A DNA stretch of 64,000 bases, taken from positions 186,001-250,000 of the forward strand of contig NZ_JBHSMG010000002.1 of the NCBI RefSeq assembly GCF_042655435.1. The letters run 5' to 3'. Below the pieces are notes generated by a model. The model had not been told where the DNA came from and searched no databases. It saw nothing but the letters and a program-made list of their open reading frames with translations. The position numbers were made by a program, and so were the translations under genes. Origin of the DNA: Lysinimonas soli (GTDB lineage: Bacteria > Actinomycetota > Actinomycetes > Actinomycetales > Microbacteriaceae). Of this stretch, positions 50,885 to 60,654 are shown in pieces (within the stretch, counting starts at the first letter, position 1; every line of letters begins with the position of its first letter).

Positions 50885-51126
50885 GCACGACCATCGACGC
50901 CAAGGCGCAGGCCGCCAAGGCGAAGGCCGCGAAAGCACGGGACGAGCTGGCCGCGACACTCGACGCCATCGAGGACAAGCTGAACGTGCCGAAGCGCGTG
51001 GGCGAACTGGGCGAGAAGGCCGCGGCGTCCTACAAGCAGAACCCGCTGCCGTGGATCATCGGCGGGGCGGCCGTGGGCGTCATCGCCATCGGCCTGATCG
51101 CCTGGGCGATCTTCAGCGACGACTGA
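50881..51126 (+). CDS. DUF3618-family small membrane protein
   Basis: An 81-residue protein: an Ala/Lys-rich helix (1-55, AKAQAAKAKAAKARDELAA then LDAIEDKLNVPKRV) and one membrane helix (about 60-79) with the short tail FSDD. ATGA overlap with the holin-like gene. It fits DUF3618. The three small genes form a membrane module of unknown function in the heme operon. Confidence 0.8.
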   Translation: MSTTIDAKAQAAKAKAAKARDELAATLDAIEDKLNVPKRVGELGEKAAASYKQNPLPWIIGGAAVGVIAIGLIAWAIFSDD

Positions 51127-51204
51127 CCGTTCGCCGCGATCCGCCAGAAACGGACCGACGCTCGTGGATTCGCGCCCCTGCCGCTCTCAGGAGAGGATGG
51201 GGGG

Positions 51205-51894
51205 GTGAGCACGAGCTCGATTCCTTCGCCCGATCCATCCGACGCGGTCCCCGCCTACACGCTCTGGGCGGTGCTGCGGCGAGATCCGCACGCGAGCGCG
51301 TCCGAGACCCTGCCCCTCGCCGAAGCGGTGGCCGAGGTCGAGGCCTCGGGCGACATCCTGCGCGGGTTCTACGACGTGTCGGGTCTGCGGGCCGACGCCG
51401 ACTTGCTGATCTGGCTGACCGGCGCGACCGCCGACGGCCTGCAGCGGTCGCTGCGCACCCTCCGCCGCACGAGCGAGCTGTCGCCGCTCGCCCCCACCTG
51501 GAACGCGCTCGGGGTGCACCGCGAGGCCGAGTTCAGCCGAAGCCACGCCCCGTCGTTCATGCGCGGGCTTCCGCCCAAGGGCTGGGTCACGGTGTACCCG
51601 TTCGTGCGCAGCTACGACTGGTACCTGCTCCCGGAGGACGAGCGCCGCGGGATGCTGGCCGACCACGGGCGCAAGGGGTCGGAGTACCCGCAGGTGCAGG
51701 CCAACACGGTCGCGGCCTTCGCCCTGGGGGACTACGAGTGGATCCTCGCGCTCGAGGCCGACGACCCCATCCATCTCGTCGACCTCATGCGGCATCTGCG
51801 CAACACCGAGGCCCGTCGCCACGTTCGCGAAGAGGTGCCGTTCTTCACCGGTCGACGCATCGGCGTCGACGAGGTCGCCGAGGTCATTGCGTGA
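51205..51894 (+). CDS. hemQ: Coproheme decarboxylase HemQ (ChdC)
   Basis: A 229-residue chlorite dismutase-fold enzyme that uses hydrogen peroxide to turn coproheme into heme b in Actinobacteria. The WVTVYPFVRSYDWYLLPEDERR block carries the catalytic Tyr and substrate-binding residues, and ADHGRKGSEYPQVQANTVAAF the proximal His and related loop. GTG start at 51205. The stop overlaps hemH by 4 bp, which fits their consecutive steps. Confidence 0.95.
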   Translation: MSTSSIPSPDPSDAVPAYTLWAVLRRDPHASASETLPLAEAVAEVEASGDILRGFYDVSGLRADADLLIWLTGATADGLQRSLRTLRRTSELSPLAPTWNALGVHREAEFSRSHAPSFMRGLPPKGWVTVYPFVRSYDWYLLPEDERRGMLADHGRKGSEYPQVQANTVAAFALGDYEWILALEADDPIHLVDLMRHLRNTEARRHVREEVPFFTGRRIGVDEVAEVIA

Positions 51895-53063
51895 TCACGA
51901 ACAACGGTGCGCAGCTCGCCGTCGTCGCGGCGACGGAGGCCGCGGCATCCGGTCCTGAGCACGTGACCTCGCCCGTCGCCTACGACGCGGTCGTGCTCGC
52001 CGGCTTCGGCGGGCCGGAGGGCCAGGACGACGTGATCCCGTTCCTGCGCAACGTGACGCGGGGCCGCGGCATCCCCGACGAACGCCTGGAGGAGGTGGCG
52101 CACCACTACCGCCACTTCGGCGGGGTCAGCCCGATCAACAAGCAGAACCGCGTGCTGCGGGCCGCCCTCGAGGCCGAGCTGACCGCGAGGGGCCTCGAGC
52201 TGCCCGTGCTCTGGGGCAACCGCAACTGGGAGCCCTACCTGGCGGACGCGCTGCGCGCGGCTCACGAGCGCGGATTCCGCACGCTCCTCGGGTTGGCCAC
52301 GAGCGCCTACAGCTCGTACTCGAGCTGCCGCCAGTACCGCGAGGACTTCGCCGCCGCGCTCGACACGACGGGCCTGGGAAGCGAACTGCGCATCGACAAG
52401 GTGCGGCAGTTCTTCGACCACCCCGGATTCGTGGAGCCCTTCGTCGACGGCCTGCGCACGGCGATCGCCGATCTGGTGGAGCGCGGTTTCGGCGAGGACG
52501 CGATCCGGATCCTGTTCTCGACCCACAGCATCCCCACCGCCGACGCCGACCGCAGCGGACCCCGCGACCGGGACTTCGGCGAGGGCGGCGCCTACGCCGC
52601 GCAGCATCGCGCGGTCGCGGAGGTCGTGGTGCGCGAGGCGGGCACCGACATCCCCTGGCAGCTCGTCTACCAGAGCCGCTCGGGGCCGCCGACCCAGCCG
52701 TGGCTCGAGCCCGATGTCAACGAGGTGATCGCGGGATTCGCCGAGGCGGGCGTGCAGGCGGTCGTGATCGTGCCGCTCGGGTTCGTGAGCGACCACATGG
52801 AGGTGCTCTGGGACCTCGACACCGAGGCGACCGAGGTGGCGCAGCAGCACGGCCTGGTCGCGATCCGCACCCCGACGCCCGGCACGCACCCCGCCTACGT
52901 GCGGGGACTCGCCGATCTCGTCGTCGAGCGGCTCCGGGGCACGCCGGTCGCCGAGCGTCCCGCCTTGACCGAATTGGGGCCGTGGTACGACGTGTGCCGT
53001 CCGGGATGCTGCGAGAACGCCCGGCTCGGCTTCCGGCCGGCGATCGCGGGGCTCGCGCCGTGA
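51891..53063 (+). CDS. hemH: Coproporphyrin ferrochelatase with iron-sulfur ligands
   Basis: A 390-residue class I ferrochelatase that inserts Fe into coproporphyrin III. Recognised: VLAGFGGPEGQDDVIPFLRNVTRGRGIP, SAYSSYSSCRQYRED, FSTHSIP and PWQLVYQSRSGPPTQPW with the WLEPDV end. The C-terminal VCRPGCCENARLGFRP tail and Cys146 supply four cysteines (146, 369, 373 and 374), consistent with the [2Fe-2S] cluster of actinobacterial enzymes. GTG start overlaps hemQ; its stop overlaps the hemC GTG by 4 bp. Confidence 0.94.
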   Translation: MITNNGAQLAVVAATEAAASGPEHVTSPVAYDAVVLAGFGGPEGQDDVIPFLRNVTRGRGIPDERLEEVAHHYRHFGGVSPINKQNRVLRAALEAELTARGLELPVLWGNRNWEPYLADALRAAHERGFRTLLGLATSAYSSYSSCRQYREDFAAALDTTGLGSELRIDKVRQFFDHPGFVEPFVDGLRTAIADLVERGFGEDAIRILFSTHSIPTADADRSGPRDRDFGEGGAYAAQHRAVAEVVVREAGTDIPWQLVYQSRSGPPTQPWLEPDVNEVIAGFAEAGVQAVVIVPLGFVSDHMEVLWDLDTEATEVAQQHGLVAIRTPTPGTHPAYVRGLADLVVERLRGTPVAERPALTELGPWYDVCRPGCCENARLGFRPAIAGLAP

Positions 53064-54001
53064 GCGTCCTGCGGATCGGCACCCGGGGCAGCGCCCTGGC
53101 ACTGGCCCAGGCGCAGACGGTGGCGGCGCGGCTGGGAGCCGAGCTCGTGGTCATCCACTCCGAGGGGGACCGCTCGACGGCATCCCTCGCGTCGCTCGGT
53201 GGCGCGGGTGTCTTCGCGGCTGCCCTGCGCGAGGCGCTCCTGGCGGGCGAGGTGGATGCCGTCGTGCACTCCTTCAAAGACCTCCCCACCGCGCCGATGC
53301 CCGGGCTCACGATCGCGGCGGTCCCCAAGCGGGTCGACGCGCGGGACGCGCTCTGCGCCCGCGACGGGCTCTCTCTCGCCCAGCTGCCGGCCGGAGCGCG
53401 GGTCGGCACCGGCTCCCCGCGCCGCCGGGCGCAGCTGCTGTCCCGGCGCTCCGACCTCGAGATCGTCGACGTGCGCGGCAACGTCGACACGCGGCTCGGC
53501 CGCGTCGGAGCCGAGGACGCCGAGCGGCACCTCGACGCCGTGGTGCTGGCCGCCGCGGGCCTGGAGCGGCTGGGCCGCAGCGATGCGATCACCGAGCACT
53601 TCGAGATCGACGGCTGGCCGACAGCCCCCGCCCAGGGCGCCCTCGGGATCGAGACCCGGGTTGGCGACGAGGCCGCGGTGGCCAAGATCGAGCACCGGCC
53701 GTCGCGCCTGACCGCCGAGACCGAGCGGGCGGTGCTCGCCCTGCTCGAGGCGGGCTGTTCGGCCCCGATCGGGGCGCACGCGCTGCTCGACGACGGGCTG
53801 CTCTTCCTCAGCGCGCGCGTCTACCGCGAGGACGGCAGCGAGTACCTCACGGGCTCGCACGCGCTCTACCCCGACGACGTGCCCGACCCGGTCGGTGAGC
53901 TCGCCCGCCGTGTGACCGACGAGCTGCTCTCGGCCGGCGCCGCCGACCTGGCCTCCCTCGCGGCGAGCCGGGAGCTCGACGGCCCCGGAGGCACCGAGTG
54001 A
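53060..54001 (+). CDS. hemC: Porphobilinogen deaminase (hydroxymethylbilane synthase)
   Basis: A 313-residue enzyme that joins four porphobilinogens into hydroxymethylbilane. N-terminal IGTRGSALALAQAQTVA, the DAVVHSFKDLPT region, GTGSPRRRAQLL and the cofactor-attaching Cys in LLEAGCSAPIGAHA are all present. GTG start inside the hemH stop, and the next gene overlaps by 4 bp. Cytoplasmic, monomeric in relatives. Confidence 0.95.
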   Translation: MSVLRIGTRGSALALAQAQTVAARLGAELVVIHSEGDRSTASLASLGGAGVFAAALREALLAGEVDAVVHSFKDLPTAPMPGLTIAAVPKRVDARDALCARDGLSLAQLPAGARVGTGSPRRRAQLLSRRSDLEIVDVRGNVDTRLGRVGAEDAERHLDAVVLAAAGLERLGRSDAITEHFEIDGWPTAPAQGALGIETRVGDEAAVAKIEHRPSRLTAETERAVLALLEAGCSAPIGAHALLDDGLLFLSARVYREDGSEYLTGSHALYPDDVPDPVGELARRVTDELLSAGAADLASLAASRELDGPGGTE

Positions 54002-54756
54002 CCGCCTCGAAGGCGCTCGCCGGATGGCGGGTGCTCGTGCCCCGCGGAGGCAAGTGGGGCGACGAGGTGGCGGCGACGCTGCGCGGCCACGGCGCCATTC
54101 CGGTCATCGCGCCGCTCATCAACTTCGCGAGCGCCGAAGATCCGTCCGCGCTCGCCAACGCCCTCCACGAACTACAGGACGGCCAGTTCGACTGGATCGT
54201 CATCACGAGCGCCACGACCGTCGACGTGCTGACGAGCCAGGGCACCCGGGTGCCGGAGTCGACAAGGATCGCCGCCGTCGGCGAGACCACGGCCGCGGCG
54301 CTAGGCCTGGCCGGCTACCGGGTCGACTTCGTGCCCGTGAGCGACAACTCCGCGCGGGGGCTGGTGAAGGAATGGCCGGCCAGCGAGATCCGCGGGCGCG
54401 TGCTGATCCCGCAGTCCGATATCGCCGAGCCGACCCTGGTCGCGGGGCTGTCGAAACTCGGCTTCGCGGTCGAGTTCGTCACGGCCTATCGGACGGTCGG
54501 CGTGCCCGTCACCCCCGAGGTGGCGGCGGATGTCGCCTCGGGCCGCATCCGCGCCGTCCTGGTCACCTCGGGCAGCGTCGCCCGGCAGCTCGCCGCCCAG
54601 CTGGCGCCGCTGCCGCCCGAGACGATCGTCGCGTGCATCGGCCCGCGAACGGCCTTCGACGCGCGCGCGGCGGGACTGCCGGTGCACGTGATCGCCGAGG
54701 AGCGGTCCTCGGGCTCGCTCATCGCGGCCCTGGTCGAATACGCGGAGGCGGAATGA
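53998..54756 (+). CDS. hemD: Uroporphyrinogen-III synthase
   Basis: A 252-residue two-domain enzyme that closes hydroxymethylbilane to uroporphyrinogen III. Typical low-conservation features are LAGWRVLVPRGGKWGDEVAATLRGHGA at the start, DWIVITSATTVDVL and VLVTSGSVARQLAAQL in the second domain, and VACIGPRTAFDARAAGLPVHVIAEE near the end. Gene context supports the assignment strongly. GTG start; overlaps hemB by 4 bp. Confidence 0.9.
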   Translation: MTASKALAGWRVLVPRGGKWGDEVAATLRGHGAIPVIAPLINFASAEDPSALANALHELQDGQFDWIVITSATTVDVLTSQGTRVPESTRIAAVGETTAAALGLAGYRVDFVPVSDNSARGLVKEWPASEIRGRVLIPQSDIAEPTLVAGLSKLGFAVEFVTAYRTVGVPVTPEVAADVASGRIRAVLVTSGSVARQLAAQLAPLPPETIVACIGPRTAFDARAAGLPVHVIAEERSSGSLIAALVEYAEAE

Positions 54757-55778
54757 GCGAGCAGAGGCCCGGCACGGGCGGACTCGGGCACGGCCCCGAC
54801 TGGCGGCCGGTGATCCGACCGCGCCGGTTGCGCTCGACCCCCGCGATGCGACGGCTGACCCAGCAGACCCGGTTGCATCCGGCCGAACTGATCCTGCCGA
54901 TGTTCGTGCGCGATAGCGTCGACGAGCCCGTGCCGATCGGCTCGATGCCCGGCGTCGTGCAGCACAGCCTCGACTCGTTCCGCGCCGAGTTGCAGCGCGC
55001 CGCGCGCGCCGGCATCGGGGGCGTCATGCTGTTCGGCGTGCCCGAGCGCAAGGACGCGACCGGGTCCGGCGCGACCGAGCCGCAGGGCATCCTCAACGTC
55101 GCGACCCGCATCGCCGTCGCCGAGGTGGGCGACGCGCTCGTCGTGCAGACCGATCTCTGCCTCGACGAGTTCACCGACCACGGGCACTGCGGTGTGCTGG
55201 ATGCCGCGGGTCGCGTCGACAACGATGCGAGCCTGCTGCGTTACCGCGACATGGCCCTCGCGCAGGCCGACGCCGGGTCGGCGCTGCTCGGGCTCAGCGG
55301 CATGATGGACGGCCAGGTGCGGGCGGTGCGCGACGCGCTCGACGCCGCGGGCCACTTCGACACCGCGATCCTCGGCTACGCCGCCAAGTACGCCTCGGCG
55401 TTCTACGGCCCGTTCCGCGAGGCCGTGCAGTCGTCGCTGCAGGGCGACCGGCGCAGCTACCAGCTCGACCCGGCCAACCGGCGCGAGGGCGCTCGCGAGG
55501 TGCTGCTCGATGTCGAGGAGGGCGCCGACGTGGTCATGGTCAAGCCGGCGATGTCGTACCTCGACGTGCTGGCGGATGCCGCGGCATCCAGTCCGGTTCC
55601 GGTCTGGGCCTACCAGGTGAGCGGCGAGTACTCGATGGTCGAGGCCGCGGCGGCCCACGGCTGGATCGACCGGGAGCGCACGATCGACGAGACCCTGCTC
55701 GGCATCCGTCGTGCCGGTGCCGACGCGGTGCTGAGCTACTGGGCGATCGAGGCCGCCGAGCGCTGGGCGCGGGCATGA
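54753..55778 (+). CDS. hemB: Delta-aminolevulinic acid dehydratase (porphobilinogen synthase)
   Basis: A 341-residue enzyme that condenses two ALA molecules. RPRRLRSTPAMRRLTQQTRL opens the core; the LYS pair is in YAAKYASAFYGPFR and VMVKPAMSYLD. The metal loop reads DLCLDEFTDHGHCG: the middle Cys of the zinc CxCx7C pattern is Asp, so the enzyme probably uses Mg or K instead of zinc. ATG 54753 overlaps the hemD stop, and its stop overlaps hemL by 4 bp. Confidence 0.94.
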   Translation: MSEQRPGTGGLGHGPDWRPVIRPRRLRSTPAMRRLTQQTRLHPAELILPMFVRDSVDEPVPIGSMPGVVQHSLDSFRAELQRAARAGIGGVMLFGVPERKDATGSGATEPQGILNVATRIAVAEVGDALVVQTDLCLDEFTDHGHCGVLDAAGRVDNDASLLRYRDMALAQADAGSALLGLSGMMDGQVRAVRDALDAAGHFDTAILGYAAKYASAFYGPFREAVQSSLQGDRRSYQLDPANRREGAREVLLDVEEGADVVMVKPAMSYLDVLADAAASSPVPVWAYQVSGEYSMVEAAAAHGWIDRERTIDETLLGIRRAGADAVLSYWAIEAAERWARA

Positions 55779-57124
55779 CCGCCGCGAACGATGCCGCGTT
55801 CGCGCGGGCCAAGGCGGCGATCCCGGGCGGAGTGAACTCGCCGGTCCGGGCGTTCGGCTCGGTCGGGGGCGTGCCGCGTTTCCTGGTGTCGGCCCGCGGC
55901 GCGTACGTCACCGATGTCGAGGGGCGTGAGTACGTCGACCTGGTCTGCTCCTGGGGGCCGGCGTTGCTCGGCCACGCGCACCCCGCGGTCGTGCAAGCGG
56001 TGCAGCAAGCGGCGAGTCGCGGGCTCTCCTTCGGCGCGTCGACCCCCGGCGAGACCGAGCTGGCCGAGCTCGTGCGCGATCGGCTGTGCGTCGAGACGGG
56101 CCCCGGAACCGGCAGCCGCGGCATCGAGAAACTGCGACTGGTCTCGACGGGCACCGAGGCGACCATGACGGCGATCCGCCTCGCCCGCGGTGCGACCGGT
56201 CGCGATCTGCTGATCAAGTTCGCCGGGCACTATCACGGGCACTCCGACGGCCTGCTCGCCGAGTCGGGGTCGGGGGTCGCGACCCTCGGACTGCCCGGAT
56301 CCGCGGGCGTGCCCGAGGCGATCGCCGCGCTCACGCTCGTGCTGCCGTACAACGATCTCGACGCCGTGCGGGCGGCATTCGCGGCGCATCCGGGGCGCAT
56401 CGCGGCCGTCATCACCGAGGCGGCCGGCGCCAATGCCGGGGTCCTCAGGCCGGATCGCGGCGTCAATCGCGCGCTCGCCGGCATCGCCCGCGAGAACGGC
56501 GCGCTGCTGATCCTCGACGAGGTGCTGACCGGCTTCCGGGTCGGTCCGGCCGGCTGGTGGGGCCTCGAGGCCGCCCGGGTCGTTCCCGACGGCGCCGGCT
56601 GGGTTCCGGATCTGATCACCTTCGGCAAGGTCATCGGTGGAGGGATGCCGCTGGCCGCCGTCGGCGGGCGGGCCGAGCTGCTCGACCAGCTCGCCCCGCT
56701 CGGGCCGGTGTACCAGGCCGGCACGCTCAGCGGGAACCCGCTCGCGGTCGCGGCCGGGCTCGCGACCCTGCGGGCGGCGACGCCCGAGGTGTACGCGCGG
56801 GTCGACCGCGCGGCGGATGTCGTCGCCGGCGCCCTGCATGAGGCACTCGACGCGGCGGGGGTCGCCCACGTCATCCCGCGCGCCGGCAGCCTGTTCTCGC
56901 TCGCCTTCCGCGCGGAGCCGGTCCGCGACTACGCGGACGCCAAGGCCCAGGAGGCCTGGCGGTACCCCGCGTTCTTCCACGCGATGCTCGATGCCGGAGT
57001 CGGTCTGCCGCCGAGTGTGTTCGAGGCGTGGTTCCTGTCGGCCGCGCACGACGATCGCGCGCTCGAGCGCATCGTGGCGGCGCTGCCGGCTGCGGCGCGA
57101 GCCGCGGCCGCGGCGTCGGCCTGA
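55775..57124 (+). CDS. hemL: Glutamate-1-semialdehyde 2,1-aminomutase
   Basis: A 449-residue PLP enzyme that makes 5-aminolevulinate in the C5 route, next step after HemA. The FARAKAAIPGGVNSPVRAF start, RLVSTGTEATMTAIRLARG, KFAGHYHGHSDG, LILDEVLTGFRVG and the Schiff-base Lys in LITFGKVIGGGMPL are diagnostic. Last gene of the heme operon, stop 19 bp before the convergent DUF5648 gene. Confidence 0.96.
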   Translation: MTAANDAAFARAKAAIPGGVNSPVRAFGSVGGVPRFLVSARGAYVTDVEGREYVDLVCSWGPALLGHAHPAVVQAVQQAASRGLSFGASTPGETELAELVRDRLCVETGPGTGSRGIEKLRLVSTGTEATMTAIRLARGATGRDLLIKFAGHYHGHSDGLLAESGSGVATLGLPGSAGVPEAIAALTLVLPYNDLDAVRAAFAAHPGRIAAVITEAAGANAGVLRPDRGVNRALAGIARENGALLILDEVLTGFRVGPAGWWGLEAARVVPDGAGWVPDLITFGKVIGGGMPLAAVGGRAELLDQLAPLGPVYQAGTLSGNPLAVAAGLATLRAATPEVYARVDRAADVVAGALHEALDAAGVAHVIPRAGSLFSLAFRAEPVRDYADAKAQEAWRYPAFFHAMLDAGVGLPPSVFEAWFLSAAHDDRALERIVAALPAAARAAAAASA

Positions 57125-57143
57125 TCCGCGCGGGTTCAGGCTC

Positions 57144-58958
57144 CTATCCGAGTGCGATCTTGTAGATGTGGTGGGAGTACTCGGCGGCGAAGTTGTCGAC
57201 GAACGTCGTGCCCGTGATGGGGATGGTGCGGTTCTCGCCGACGACGGTGACGGTCCCGGTGACTCCGGCGGGGAGGTTGAAGGTCTGTGCGCCGGTCGCC
57301 CCGTCGGTCATGGCGAAGATGTAGGCGAAGCCGTCCTTCGCCTTGAGAGATGTCTCGAGGTGCGGGCCGAACGTCCACTGGTATGACTGAGTGTTGATCA
57401 CGGGCGCGAGCGACTGGACGTCGGAATCGATCTGGGCGACCTTGGCGCGCAACGTGTCCCCGCAACTGATCAGCGAGTAGGTTCCACAGCCGTTGTTGTT
57501 GTGCTGGAAGTAGGCGATGCCGGACGCCCCGTGGATGATCGAGTTCCACACCGCGCCCTCGATCTGGTCTCCGGTGATGGTGCGGGCGCCGGCCTCGGTG
57601 AGAAATGGCATGGCAGTCTCGACGAAAGTCCAGTTCGGCTTCGTCGCGTTCGAGAAGCTCGTCATCCTGTCAGTCAGCCACCCGTAGGTGCTCGCGCCGA
57701 TAGGGTTCTTGCCGGTCGTCCAGAACGGTGAGCCCGGGATGATGCTGTCGACGGCCGGGCTGGTGTACGCGTACTTGTCGACGCTCGACACGTCCATGAG
57801 ACCCACCTGGGCGTTCATCGTGGTCGGAGCCCAGAACGACCCCAGCACGCCATTGCCGAAGTTTGCCTGCACGAACCGACCGTCGTTGTAGGACTTCAGT
57901 TTCGTCACGTACGCCGTCTGCTGGGCGAGGCGGCCGGCCTCGGTGGTGCTGTCGCACCCGCCCAAGCCCATCTCGCATTCGTCGGACGCGTGCCACCCGA
58001 CCACTCGAGCATCGTTGCCGATCTCGGCCTGTGTCCACTCGTTCTGAGCGATCACGGAGATGCCCTGACTGGTGATCGTGGAGATCGCCGATCCATCGTG
58101 CTCGGCACCCATGTAGGTGTTGATGCCAATCGCCTTCAGGGAGGACGCATGGCTTGGCTTGCCGAGGAACACCGAGATCGGAAAGAACGAGGGGTCGGAC
58201 CACCCGGACGCGGCCGCTTTCGGGAACTTGGCATAGTAGGCGGGCCCCCCGTACCAGGGCACCCGTGGCAGAGCCGACAAAGAGGTCGCGGGAGAGGCCG
58301 GAGTCGCGCTGGCAGGCGGGCTTGCGGACGACGGCGTCGTCGACGGAACGCGGAAGGTATCTCCCTCGTAGGTCCAGATCTCGGCGGGGTAGCTCGCGAT
58401 GACGGAGTTCTTCTCGGACACCGATGCGGTATAGAAGTGGTGTTGGTTCTGGGGGCTCCAGAACCGCGATACCGCGACAGTGCCGGCGACGGTCGTGTCG
58501 GTCGGATAGACGTAGAACGCGACCCCCTCGAAGGTCCATGTAGAACTGGGATAGCCCGCGATGATCGAGTTCTTCTCGGATTCGGATGCCGTGTAGAAAT
58601 GCCCGCTGAGGCGAGGACTCCAGAATCGGTAGAGCGGAATGGTTCCCGATTCCTGCGTGAGGAACGCGTTATAGGCGACTCCCTCATACGTCCAGACCGA
58701 AGTGGGGTAGCTCGCGATGATCGTGTCGCGTTCGGAGACGGACGCGGTGTAGAAGTGGGTCGAGTTCTTGGGACTCCAGAATCTGTAGACCGACACGGGA
58801 CCCGACGCGGTCGTCACCGGAGCGGTCTGGCCGTTCAACTCGGATGTCACCGCCTGCGCCGACAGCGGCGCCACGAGCATCCCGGTTAAGGCCAGGGCGA
58901 CCGCGATCACAGCGATCGTCACCCGCCGGCCAATCGGCGAAAAGGTACCATGAACCAT
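57144..58958 (-). CDS. Secreted protein with three DUF5648 repeats and an unclassified C-terminal domain
   Basis: A 604-residue exported protein. A signal peptide (1-36, ending SAQA) precedes three repeats of about 43 residues (57-98, 108-150, 163-203) of the form YRFWSPKNSTHFYTAS...WTYEGVAY, matching DUF5648. A Ser/Pro-rich linker (205-235) follows, then about 370 residues with PWYGGPAYYAKFP, GINTYMGAEHDGS, WHASDECEMGLGGCD and ISCGDTLRAKVAQ, a barrel-like fold reminiscent of glycoside hydrolases but of no family I can name. The DUF5648 part may bind a carbohydrate or lipid. ATG 58958; preceded by C/G palindrome. Confidence 0.75.
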   Translation of the reverse strand: MVHGTFSPIGRRVTIAVIAVALALTGMLVAPLSAQAVTSELNGQTAPVTTASGPVSVYRFWSPKNSTHFYTASVSERDTIIASYPTSVWTYEGVAYNAFLTQESGTIPLYRFWSPRLSGHFYTASESEKNSIIAGYPSSTWTFEGVAFYVYPTDTTVAGTVAVSRFWSPQNQHHFYTASVSEKNSVIASYPAEIWTYEGDTFRVPSTTPSSASPPASATPASPATSLSALPRVPWYGGPAYYAKFPKAAASGWSDPSFFPISVFLGKPSHASSLKAIGINTYMGAEHDGSAISTITSQGISVIAQNEWTQAEIGNDARVVGWHASDECEMGLGGCDSTTEAGRLAQQTAYVTKLKSYNDGRFVQANFGNGVLGSFWAPTTMNAQVGLMDVSSVDKYAYTSPAVDSIIPGSPFWTTGKNPIGASTYGWLTDRMTSFSNATKPNWTFVETAMPFLTEAGARTITGDQIEGAVWNSIIHGASGIAYFQHNNNGCGTYSLISCGDTLRAKVAQIDSDVQSLAPVINTQSYQWTFGPHLETSLKAKDGFAYIFAMTDGATGAQTFNLPAGVTGTVTVVGENRTIPITGTTFVDNFAAEYSHHIYKIALG

Positions 58959-59012
58959 CTTGCGCTGCCCCCCAGCGTCGCAATACTCGCTTCCCCCGAA
59001 GCGACTCTCCTA

Positions 59013-59062
59013 ACTCTAGGTCAGCGATACGTCGAGCGCTTGCCCCCGGGTGGGGGGGGGCA
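59013..59062 (-). promoter_or_regulatory. C/G palindrome and -10 of the DUF5648 protein gene
   Basis: On the minus strand the palindrome TGCCCC-N10-GGGGCA (59041-59062 on plus) is followed about 20 bp later by TAGAGT (59018-59013), a -10-like sequence. It resembles the C/G palindromes before the genes at 43564, 45881 and 61697. Confidence 0.4.
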
Positions 59063-59104
59063 CGACCGATAGCGCGGAGCGGGAGAGGGCGATTCCGCCG
59101 GGAG

Positions 59105-59515
59105 TCAGGCGCCGGTCGTCAGGGCGAGCACGAGAGAGACGATGCCGAGCAGGGGCGCGGCGCCCTGCACGAGCGCCGCGCGCAGCAACTTGGGGTTCGA
59201 GGTGATCAGCACGATCGAGGCGAGCAGCATGCTCAACAGCACGAAGATCGTGAGGGCGATGCCACCCTGCTGCACGGCAGCCGAGCCGATCATGATGATG
59301 CCGGCACCGGCGCCGAGGGCAAGGAACAGGTTGTAGAAGCCCTGGTTGTATGCCATTCCGCGCATGGAGTCGGCGTCGGCCTGCGAGGCCACCCCGAAGC
59401 GCTTCCAGGTGGCGGGCTTGCTCCAGAGCACGCTCTCGAGGCAGAAGATCACGACGTGGATCAGGGCCGCGATGCCCGCGAGAACCGCGCCGATGACGAA
59501 AAAAGCACCACTCAT
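59105..59515 (-). CDS. DUF1304 membrane protein
   Basis: A 136-residue protein with four membrane helices (about 4-25, 60-80, 85-105 and 117-133). It has the family's AALIHVVIFCLESVLW and GMAYNQGFYNLFLALGA. DUF1304 proteins are small integral membrane proteins of unknown function, sometimes called EbsC- or YqjF-like. It lies downstream of pfkA on the same strand, 34 bp away. Confidence 0.9.
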   Translation of the reverse strand: MSGAFFVIGAVLAGIAALIHVVIFCLESVLWSKPATWKRFGVASQADADSMRGMAYNQGFYNLFLALGAGAGIIMIGSAAVQQGGIALTIFVLLSMLLASIVLITSNPKLLRAALVQGAAPLLGIVSLVLALTTGA

Positions 59516-59549
59516 CAGACCAGTCTGGCACCTCCGCGGCAGCGGACGG

Positions 59550-60572
<1,023 letters not shown>

Positions 60573-60654
60573 AACCCCACCATCATGCCGTGTTTCGCCG
60601 ACCCGGTCCGCGTCGCGGACGAAGAGGTCGTGGCACCCGCATAGGCTCGCCTCG

